NCBI GenBank assembly: GCA_031259365.1
Contig: JAIRLP010000099.1
Span: 1 to 5,107 of the forward strand
Length of the DNA: 5,107 bases
Direction: 5' to 3'
Source: Rickettsiales bacterium
Lineage (GTDB): Bacteria; Pseudomonadota; Alphaproteobacteria; Rs-D84
The position numbers were made by a program, and so were the translations under genes. Within the stretch, counting starts at the first letter, position 1. Each line of letters begins with the position of its first letter. Of the stretch, positions 1 through 4,400 are shown in pieces. Below the pieces are notes generated by a model. That model was not told where the DNA came from. It was given only the letters and a program-made list of their open reading frames with translations, and searched no databases.

Positions 1-527
1 GTGCCGGTCATGTCACGATCCAGTAACTTGCTTTCCCCTGGGATAAACCAATCATGCAATTTAACAGCTGTTAATTGCATCACAGGACGGGTGCGAGACG
101 TTGCAACATAATGAGGCAACTTTGGCGCATCTGAATAATACCATAATGCGCACCAGTACACCAATCCCATCAAAACTATACCGCGGATAATACCAAAGAT
201 AACACCCAATGTGTGATCGGTTACCTTCATCATGCTTTCTTGGATCTTGTCGCGCAGTTTATGGTTAAAGAATCCAAACACAACCAAAATCACAAAGAAT
301 ACCAAGAAGTAAGATGACACCAATGTACCGATTGTAGATTCGGACAATTTGAACCAACTTTGGAACAAGCCATCCAACAATGGTGATGCAAATCTTGCTG
401 CGACGGCCGCAACTACCCAAGAGATGGTTGCAACGGTTTCATAAACACCCCCACGGATAGTGGCCCAAATTGTGGAAGCCAACACCACGCCCAAGTAAAT
501 ATAGTCAAGAGTTGTAAGATCAAACAT
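1..527 (-). CDS. cvpA: CvpA family inner-membrane protein (3' end outside window)
   Basis: My translation from the ATG at 527 stays open to the left edge, giving 175 residues; the stop is not in the window. The family is named for colicin V production in E. coli and is a small multi-pass inner-membrane protein linked to envelope homeostasis; its molecular activity is unsettled. Four hydrophobic segments are visible, at about residues 5-23, 28-46, 64-88 and 105-128. Family-typical features are the IRGGVYE stretch after the first segment (residues 24-30), FGIIRG opening the fourth (111-116), and SRTRP followed by a conserved-looking tail (144-148 onward). CvpA proteins are usually about 160-200 residues, so little is missing. 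The start is supported by AAGGTGG at 534-540, six bases upstream. It lies 33 bp behind the glutaredoxin-like gene on the same strand with no terminator between, so the two are probably one operon. The family call is firm; the role here is inferred. Confidence 0.88.
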   Translation of the reverse strand, partial: MFDLTTLDYIYLGVVLASTIWATIRGGVYETVATISWVVAAVAARFASPLLDGLFQSWFKLSESTIGTLVSSYFLVFFVILVVFGFFNHKLRDKIQESMMKVTDHTLGVIFGIIRGIVLMGLVYWCALWYYSDAPKLPHYVATSRTRPVMQLTAVKLHDWFIPGESKLLDRDMTG

Positions 528-560
528 AAAGCGCCACCTTGATCATGTTATGAATCAAAA

Positions 561-1124
561 TTATTTCTTTTTCTTGTTGCCGCGTAACAATACAAATCCC
601 AATCCCAAAACCAATACGATCAAGATCGCATAGAAATAGATGGAAGAGTTGCCAGCTTCAGTTCTTTTTTGTGCAACTGCGCCGCGTTCAGCAACAGCTG
701 TTGCGCGTTCTGGATGAGCATCGCGAACTTTTTGTGCATCCGTTGTCATTTCTTTGCGGATTTCAACTGCAGCGTTCTTTTCCGAATCAGACATACCGAC
801 TTCTACGTGTTTGCGCATATCGTTGTTCAAGACTTCTGCATAACCTTGCATACATTCGTCACCGATGATGATCAAAGGTACGCCACCCGATTCGTATTTG
901 CATTTTTCTAGTGCGGCCTGGAATGCAGGCAAGTTTTCTGGTTCCATAACGTTAACTGCCTCTACCTTTACAGAAGGGTATTCGTACACCAATGTAGAGC
1001 TGATAAATTCACGAGCATGGTGGCAGTGCGGACATGTTGGCGAGTAATACAAAGTGACGTCTGCTGCCGATGCAGTGCCGAAAATAGCCATAGCGAGGAT
1101 GGCTGATAAAAATGATTTTTTCAT
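561..1124 (-). CDS. Exported, membrane-anchored glutaredoxin-like protein
   Basis: 187 residues. Residues 1-20 form a signal peptide (MKK, hydrophobic core, then ASA), so the body should be periplasmic. A thioredoxin-fold domain follows: beta strand VTLYYSPT, active-site motif CPHC at 31-34, and a GGVP loop with the presumed cis-proline at 83, like glutaredoxins. Further cysteines are at 75 and 91. Residues 111-157 are charged and probably helical, acting as a stalk. Residues 162-180 are one hydrophobic segment followed by RGNKKKK, a typical cytoplasmic stop-transfer tail. The expected topology is a periplasmic thiol-disulfide domain tethered to the inner membrane. By family it should reduce, oxidise or isomerise disulfides; which of these cannot be told from sequence. 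The start is supported by AAAGGAG at 1134-1140. It is the first gene of a probable operon with cvpA, under the promoter at 1149-1177. No named subfamily was recognised. Confidence 0.85.
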   Translation of the reverse strand: MKKSFLSAILAMAIFGTASAADVTLYYSPTCPHCHHAREFISSTLVYEYPSVKVEAVNVMEPENLPAFQAALEKCKYESGGVPLIIIGDECMQGYAEVLNNDMRKHVEVGMSDSEKNAAVEIRKEMTTDAQKVRDAHPERATAVAERGAVAQKRTEAGNSSIYFYAILIVLVLGLGFVLLRGNKKKK

Positions 1125-1148
1125 GTTGGTTTTCTCCTTTCAAATCGA

Positions 1149-1177
1149 ATTATAGAAAAGTGTTCGCATATGGGCAA
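1149..1177 (-). promoter_or_regulatory. Sigma70-like promoter for the glutaredoxin-like/cvpA operon
   Basis: Read on the minus strand, there is a perfect TATAAT (-10, positions 1149-1154) preceded by exactly 17 bp and then TTGCCC (-35, 1172-1177, four of six matches to TTGACA). The -10 lies 24 bp before the start codon at 1124, leaving a short leader that contains the AAAGGAG ribosome binding site. This is the best promoter in the window by match to consensus. Confidence 0.7.
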
Positions 1178-1179
1178 GA

Positions 1180-1197
1180 CAAATTTTTTCTAATTTG
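1180..1197. promoter_or_regulatory. Inverted repeat between divergent promoters, possible operator
   Basis: CAAATT, six bases, AATTTG: a perfect 6+6 inverted repeat, immediately upstream of the -35 of the leftward promoter and about 77 bp before the sodB start. Its position would suit a regulator acting on both genes, but the arms are short and AT-rich, so chance is a real alternative. It does not match a Fur box or any other operator that I can name with confidence. Confidence 0.25.
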
Positions 1198-1263
1198 CCA
1201 CTGGGAGGACTTTCATGTTGCTCTATATATGTTTTATGCTAATCTGCTTAATAAGATTAAAAA

Positions 1264-1268
1264 AGGAG
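1264..1268 (+). promoter_or_regulatory. Ribosome binding site that fixes the sodB start
   Basis: AGGAG within an A-rich stretch, five bases before the ATG at 1274. The reading frame is open further upstream to an ATG at 1112, but those extra 54 codons overlap the opposite gene and its promoter, look unlike superoxide dismutase, and have no ribosome binding site. The site here makes 1274 the correct start. Confidence 0.85.
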
Positions 1269-1273
1269 AAAAA

Positions 1274-1864
1274 ATGTTTAAATTAGAAGATTTTCCATTG
1301 AATTACACGCGTGATGCATTGGCGCCATATATGTCATCCGACACCATAGACTATCATTACGGCAAGCATGTGGATACTTATATCAAAAACTTGAATGGTT
1401 TGATCGCTGTGACCGGCTATGAAAAATTGCCTTTGGCGGATATCGTTGTCAAATCTGCCGCGGATCCCAAGGGCCAAAAAATCTTTAATAATGCAGCCCA
1501 AGTATGGAATCATGATTTCTTCTTTAAATCTATGACCAAAGACAAAGGCGAAGGCGCGTATCCACATAAACTGGTGGAAAGTTTTGGACCGCCGGCCGCA
1601 TTCAAGGAAGCATTTAAAACAGCAGCCTTGGCCGTGTTTGGCAGTGGCTGGACTTGGTTGGTGGATGATAATGGGACACTGAAAATTGTATCGTATCCAA
1701 ATGCTGATACGCCAATCGCCCATGGGCTAAAGCCATTATTGGGATTGGATGTCTGGGAACATGCATACTATCTGGATTACAAAAACAGACGCGGCGATTT
1801 CATTGATGCGTTCTTGGATCATTTGGTTGACTGGGAATTTGTGGCCCGGCAAATCGAGAAATAG
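1274..1864 (+). CDS. sodB: Iron superoxide dismutase
   Basis: 196 residues, close to the E. coli SodB length, and alignable by eye from end to end. It converts superoxide to oxygen and hydrogen peroxide; no signal peptide is seen, so it should be cytoplasmic. Metal ligands are His28 (in YHYGKH), His80 (in QVWNHDFFF), Asp159 and His163 (in LDVWEHAYY). The active-site gateway tyrosine is Tyr36, and the GSGWTWLV core is at 123-130. Iron rather than manganese use is suggested by Gln76 (in NNAAQVWNH; manganese enzymes have Gly) and Ala144 in NADTP (manganese enzymes have Gln there). It is divergent from the exported glutaredoxin-like gene and is followed after 60 bp, with no terminator between, by a small exported protein, so readthrough is possible. 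The family call is certain; metal preference is inferred from those two residues. Confidence 0.97.
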   Translation: MFKLEDFPLNYTRDALAPYMSSDTIDYHYGKHVDTYIKNLNGLIAVTGYEKLPLADIVVKSAADPKGQKIFNNAAQVWNHDFFFKSMTKDKGEGAYPHKLVESFGPPAAFKEAFKTAALAVFGSGWTWLVDDNGTLKIVSYPNADTPIAHGLKPLLGLDVWEHAYYLDYKNRRGDFIDAFLDHLVDWEFVARQIEK

Positions 1865-1899
1865 TTTGAATGTATGAAAATATTCCCCTAAGATAATCA

Positions 1900-1905
1900 T
1901 ATAAT
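1900..1905 (+). promoter_or_regulatory. Possible -10 element for the six-cysteine protein gene
   Basis: A perfect TATAAT lies 19 bp before the ATG at 1925. No recognisable -35 lies at 16-18 bp (AAAATA is what is found) and there is no extended TG, so the element is weak by itself. If used, transcripts would start near 1912 and carry a leader of only about a dozen bases. Confidence 0.3.
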
Positions 1906-1913
1906 CAAACCAA

Positions 1914-1918
1914 AGGGG
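1914..1918 (+). promoter_or_regulatory. Ribosome binding site that fixes the start at 1925
   Basis: AGGGG, six bases before ATG 1925. A TTG codon at 1922 immediately precedes the ATG in frame; the normal spacing and stronger codon favour the ATG. The same AGGGG is complementary to CCCCT at 1885-1889, so it could be masked in a longer transcript. Confidence 0.65.
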
Positions 1919-1924
1919 TGATTG

Positions 1925-2392
1925 ATGAGAAAACTATTAAAAGCATCATTGTTGTCCGTTGTCCCTGTGCTGGCCTTGGTTGGTAATGCAATGGCGGCGT
2001 GTTCAGACGGAATCCAAGAAAAGGTCTGGGATAAAACAGCGTCCACATATTGCAAGATATTCTTTCCAGAATGCAGTGAAAACGGAATTGGTAAGAAATT
2101 ATCATATTCTCGTGAATATGCAGATGGGGAAATTATTTGTGTCGGTGCAAAAGGGGTATACACAGACTTTTACAAAGTATCTATCAAAGACGCTAATTCG
2201 GTTTTTAAAACAGACTTTGCCAAAATGGGTGCAAACTATACGTCAGACCTATCAAAGTGGTTGCTGGATAATTGTATCGAGATTTGCGCTGGTTCCAGCA
2301 TGTCCCAAAATAAAGAAATCGAACCGGTGTCCCAATATGATCTGATGAAAGCGGATCAGGCCGCAGAAGCTCAGGCAAAGATGGTTGAATGA
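1925..2392 (+). CDS. Exported six-cysteine protein of unknown function
   Basis: 155 residues. I do not recognise the family. Residues 1-24 form a clear Sec signal peptide (MRKLLK, hydrophobic core, AMA at the cleavage site), giving a mature protein of about 131 residues starting ACSDG. The mature part has six cysteines, at 26, 43, 50, 72, 117 and 121, an even number that would suit three disulfides in the periplasm. It has no internal membrane segment. Residues 86-115 look helical, and the last 25 residues are an acidic, Ala/Gln-rich helix. Cys26 at mature position +2 follows MAA, a poor lipobox, so a lipoprotein is less likely than a soluble secreted protein. It lies 60 bp downstream of sodB on the same strand and is closed by the strong terminator at 2393. 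Exported disulfide proteins depend on periplasmic thiol oxidoreductases, but a link to the nearby glutaredoxin-like gene is only a guess. Confidence 0.82.
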   Translation: MRKLLKASLLSVVPVLALVGNAMAACSDGIQEKVWDKTASTYCKIFFPECSENGIGKKLSYSREYADGEIICVGAKGVYTDFYKVSIKDANSVFKTDFAKMGANYTSDLSKWLLDNCIEICAGSSMSQNKEIEPVSQYDLMKADQAAEAQAKMVE

Positions 2393-2420
2393 AATACCCC
2401 GATAGTTCGGGGTATTTTTT
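2393..2420. terminator. Strong rho-independent terminator between convergent genes
   Basis: A perfect ten-pair stem (AATACCCCGA at 2393-2402 with its complement at 2407-2416, loop TAGT) is followed on the plus strand by a T-rich tract. One more A-T pair would include the last base of the stop codon at 2392. It terminates the six-cysteine protein gene. On the minus strand it begins two bases after the stop codon of the membrane protein gene, with a shorter T run, so it probably serves both genes. The plus-strand T tract is shared with the TAA of the opposite gene. Confidence 0.92.
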
Positions 2421-3801
2421 ATTTTCTATCATATATTACAGGCGTCTTGTTGATTGTATAAATACGCCCATCGTTTTCACGATTGTAATAGATATACATC
2501 ACATTTGCGGCTGTTCTTTCCATCCATGGATTAGATGGTCCGACCACTTGTCTTTGGGTGTTAGTGGTAAAGACAGCGCGGAATGTATTATCAAATAACT
2601 GGGTGTATCTGTCAGCAAAGTTCGGACTGCAAATCACATTCATAATAATAATGCCGTTTGGTGCCGCGCGATTTTTGATTCGTTGCATGAATTCCGCAGT
2701 AATAAAGTCTTCTGGAACCTGGTATGAATTAGAATAGACATCCAAAATGATCAGATCGTAATTAAGGGATGTGTTTTTCAAGAATTGGCTGGCATCTTGA
2801 ACAATAAAGACTTTATTTTCGGTCAATTTTTCGTTCAAGAATTTCTGTTCAGATACGTCCTTTAAGGTCTTTTCAATATCAATGAACGTATAGTTGTTAA
2901 ATGTATCATCCAGACCTGCTGTGAATCCACCTGCGCCCAAGACCAATATGTTGCGCTTTTTATCGCGTGGCATATTATAGATGAAGTTGTCATTAATATA
3001 ATTGATGTATTCAGCAGATGTTCTTTTGTCTGGATTATAAAAAGACATTGAAACACCGTTCATAAACAGAACTTTTTCTTCGGGGAAATCAGCCACAGAT
3101 ATTGTCGAATTTGCATTGTTTACAATAATGCCATGTTCTTTTTGCAAGAATGTACTGCTGTTGATCCAGAATGTTGGAATCATAATAATGACATAGACAG
3201 GGATTAATCTTAGCTTTGGTTTGGCCAAAAAAGCCGCAACCAATGCCAAAACAGTCACCATTATAATCGTATAGTTTACCCCGATGAACGGCATCAATAT
3301 CAATGTCGTGGCCAAAGATCCCAGAACAGATCCAATGGTATCCCATGCCATGATGTTGCCAGTATAATTACTGTTGTATTTATGCAGATATCTGGAAAGC
3401 AAAGCAGTATTGAATCCAAACAAAAATGGTGCCACAGACAAGAATATTAAAGAATACAAGAATGTTTGGGCCACAATTGAATAGATGCCATAACTGTACA
3501 TCAAACCGAAATAGCTTGAGATCAAGGTAAAACTGCTGGCCAAAACGCCCATTAATGCAATTGTAATAAAGCTGGCAAACAGCATGTTTCTAACGTTTGC
3601 TTTGGGGATTTTTGGCGATGCACCACGAAAGTAACCAAATGACATAAAACCCAAAAATGTGCCAATAATGATACTGGTAATAACAGCGGAACTGCCCACA
3701 TAAAAGCCCAACTGTCTGATAACGATTAATTCTAAAGAAAGGCTGACATAACCGTTCAAAAAAATTAAAAACAACAGCCAAGCACGTAATTTAAAAGTCA
3801 T
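2419..3801 (-). CDS. Membrane protein with spermidine-synthase-like C-terminal domain
   Basis: 460 residues. The first half is membrane: about seven hydrophobic segments near residues 6-26, 36-57, 72-96, 104-130, 150-171, 174-193 and 198-213. GNIMAWDTIGSVLGS (148-162) and the following LMPFIG match the pattern seen in membrane-fused spermidine-synthase-like proteins. The second half is a Rossmann domain: glycine loop ILVLGAGG (285-292), acidic FIDIE (306-310), QDAS (335-338) and YDLIILDVYSN (348-358). Authentic aminopropyltransferases have a catalytic Asp a few residues after that first Asp (DSxDP-like); here the sequence is DVYSN, so polyamine synthesis is unlikely or altered. No polyamine genes are nearby. 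The expected role is binding an S-adenosylmethionine-type nucleotide at the cytoplasmic face of the membrane; the substrate is unknown. The start is supported by AGGAG at 3812-3816, ten bases upstream, a slightly long gap. It appears monocistronic, between its own promoter and the terminator at 2393. Confidence 0.85.
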   Translation of the reverse strand: MTFKLRAWLLFLIFLNGYVSLSLELIVIRQLGFYVGSSAVITSIIIGTFLGFMSFGYFRGASPKIPKANVRNMLFASFITIALMGVLASSFTLISSYFGLMYSYGIYSIVAQTFLYSLIFLSVAPFLFGFNTALLSRYLHKYNSNYTGNIMAWDTIGSVLGSLATTLILMPFIGVNYTIIMVTVLALVAAFLAKPKLRLIPVYVIIMIPTFWINSSTFLQKEHGIIVNNANSTISVADFPEEKVLFMNGVSMSFYNPDKRTSAEYINYINDNFIYNMPRDKKRNILVLGAGGFTAGLDDTFNNYTFIDIEKTLKDVSEQKFLNEKLTENKVFIVQDASQFLKNTSLNYDLIILDVYSNSYQVPEDFITAEFMQRIKNRAAPNGIIIMNVICSPNFADRYTQLFDNTFRAVFTTNTQRQVVGPSNPWMERTAANVMYIYYNRENDGRIYTINKTPVIYDRK

Positions 3802-3826
3802 GATTCTATTTCTCCTGTGTTTGGAT

Positions 3827-3855
3827 ATACTAATAGAAATTCAATGATTATGCAA
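3827..3855 (-). promoter_or_regulatory. Probable promoter for the spermidine-synthase-like gene
   Basis: On the minus strand, TTGCAT (3850-3855) and TAGTAT (3827-3832) are separated by exactly 17 bp. The matches are three and four of six, moderate only. The placement fits: it lies between the terminator of the upstream acetyltransferase gene and the start codon at 3801, where a promoter is needed. Confidence 0.45.
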
Positions 3856-3862
3856 TCATAGA

Positions 3863-3885
3863 AAAACGCCGATTACCGGCGTTTT
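3863..3885. terminator. Rho-independent terminator after the acetyltransferase gene
   Basis: A nine-pair stem, AAAACGCCG (3863-3871) with CGGCGTTTT (3877-3885), loop ATTAC. On the minus strand it is followed by a run of T, as expected for the acetyltransferase gene ending at 3894. On the plus strand there are also T residues, so it may work both ways. It separates the acetyltransferase transcript from the spermidine-synthase-like gene. Confidence 0.88.
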
Positions 3886-3893
3886 GTTTGATT

Positions 3894-4187
3894 TCAAGCC
3901 CGTGTCAGCACATCGTTAAATTCGGGATGCTTTTGAAATACTGCGCGTGCAAAAGGACATAACGGAATGATTTTCTTGTTTTCTTTGCGGGCTAGTTTTA
4001 CAACTTGTCTGACCAGTTCAGTTCCAATACTTTGACCCTTGTATCTGGCATCAACGCCTGTGTGATCAATGATAAGTGTGCTGTCACCCGTTTTTACAAA
4101 AGTAATATCACCAATCTCTTGGTTGTCTGAATACGCACAAAATTCGGTGCCGTTGTTTTCCAATTTATATTGAATATTATTAGCCAT
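3894..4187 (-). CDS. Small GNAT-type N-acetyltransferase (COG2388-like)
   Basis: 97 residues, the usual size for this compact one-domain branch of the GNAT superfamily, whose members transfer acetyl from acetyl-CoA to an amine; substrates of bacterial members are mostly unknown. It has an N-terminal beta region (residues 5-41), then IDHTGVDARYKGQSIGTELV (40-59), which holds the acetyl-CoA loop (G51-Q52-S53-I54-G55-T56), then a helix rich in Lys and Arg. The family-typical end is PLCPFARAVFQKHPEF (75-90), with a conserved-looking cysteine at 77 and the His-Pro pair at 87-88. No signal peptide or membrane segment is seen, so it should be cytoplasmic. AAAAGGA lies just upstream of the ATG. It has its own promoter (4206-4233) and terminator (3863-3885), so it is probably a single-gene unit. 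Confidence 0.88.
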   Translation of the reverse strand: MANNIQYKLENNGTEFCAYSDNQEIGDITFVKTGDSTLIIDHTGVDARYKGQSIGTELVRQVVKLARKENKKIIPLCPFARAVFQKHPEFNDVLTRA

Positions 4188-4205
4188 AATAAATCCTTTT
4201 TATTC

Positions 4206-4233
4206 AGTATAACATAATTTTGTTTTATATAAA
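4206..4233 (-). promoter_or_regulatory. Extended -10 promoter for the acetyltransferase gene
   Basis: On the minus strand, TATACT (4206-4211, five of six) is preceded by TGT (4212-4214), giving the extended TGnTATACT form. TTTATA (4228-4233, four of six) is at 16 bp spacing. It lies 18 bp before the start codon at 4187. The extended -10 makes up for the modest -35. Confidence 0.6.
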
Positions 4234-4235
4234 TA

Positions 4236-4247
4236 TGACAGTTGTCA
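4236..4247. promoter_or_regulatory. Short inverted repeat beside the acetyltransferase promoter
   Basis: TGACA-GT-TGTCA, five-base arms with a two-base centre, three bases upstream of the -35 at 4228-4233. The position suits an operator, but arms this short arise by chance several times in a window of this length. No known regulator is assigned. Confidence 0.2.
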
Positions 4248-4287
4248 CACTGCTGATGGAATGGGGTCAAAGATAACAGATAATTTC

Positions 4288-4310
4288 AAAAGCCCCTTTT
4301 TGGAGCTTTT
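4288..4310 (-). terminator. Probable terminator downstream of the cysteine-rich gene
   Basis: AAAAGCCCC (4288-4296) and GGAGCTTTT (4302-4310) form a nine-position stem around a five-base loop. One position is C opposite A in plus-strand RNA but becomes a permitted G-U pair in minus-strand RNA, so the hairpin is better in the minus direction. T runs flank both sides. It lies 85 bp after the stop of the cysteine-rich gene (4395) and would shield the acetyltransferase promoter from readthrough. Confidence 0.6.
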
Positions 4311-4328
4311 TACATTTAGAAGTTTCTA

Positions 4329-4400
4329 ATGCAGCAATATAAAAGTAAAGAAGAATTGGTAAATGAAATCCGAGACACGGCGAATGCTTATGTTTTATAG
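4329..4400 (+). pseudogene. Possible truncated start of a ClbS/DfsB (DUF1706)-like gene
   Basis: An ATG at 4329 opens a 23-codon frame beginning MQQYKSKEELVNEIRDTA and ending in Tyr-Val-Leu and TAG (4398-4400). From memory this resembles the first helix of ClbS/DfsB family proteins, which start with a Tyr-x-x-Lys-Glu-Glu-Leu, Glu-Ile, Thr-Ala pattern and go on to about 150-170 residues as a four-helix bundle. Here the frame stops exactly where the convergent cysteine-rich gene ends, overlapping it by six bases, with nothing family-like after. AGAAG at 4318-4322 is a weak ribosome binding site six bases upstream. I infer a gene whose remainder was lost or replaced by recombination. Alternatives are a real micro-ORF or chance; the stretch is short and I could not search it. 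Confidence 0.4.

Noticed and set aside
1195..1245. Candidate sodB promoters, such as TTGCCA at 1195 or TATGCT at 1235.
   Set aside because: TTGCCA is a good -35 but has no -10 at 16-18 bp. TATGCT and TAATCT have only three-of-six -35 partners. No pair was convincing enough to annotate.
1112..1273. An upstream in-frame extension of the superoxide dismutase gene to an ATG at 1112.
   Set aside because: It overlaps the divergent gene and its promoter, is unlike any superoxide dismutase N-terminus, and has no ribosome binding site; the ATG at 1274 has AGGAG at the right distance.
1334..1723. A 129-codon open frame antisense to sodB.
   Set aside because: It lies wholly within a certain gene, has an unnatural composition with no recognisable domain, and lacks a convincing start site; it is a by-product of sodB codon use.
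1925..2005. Lipoprotein signal at the start of the six-cysteine protein (Met-Ala-Ala-Cys).
   Set aside because: Met at -3 is a poor lipobox and a clean AMA signal peptidase I site lies just before the cysteine, so a soluble secreted protein is more likely.
4188..4394. Search for a mobile element, attachment site or integron-type recombination site that would explain the gene remnant.
   Set aside because: I saw no transposase or integrase fragment, no target-site duplication and no attC-like paired motifs; only the promoter, terminator and short frame are supported.
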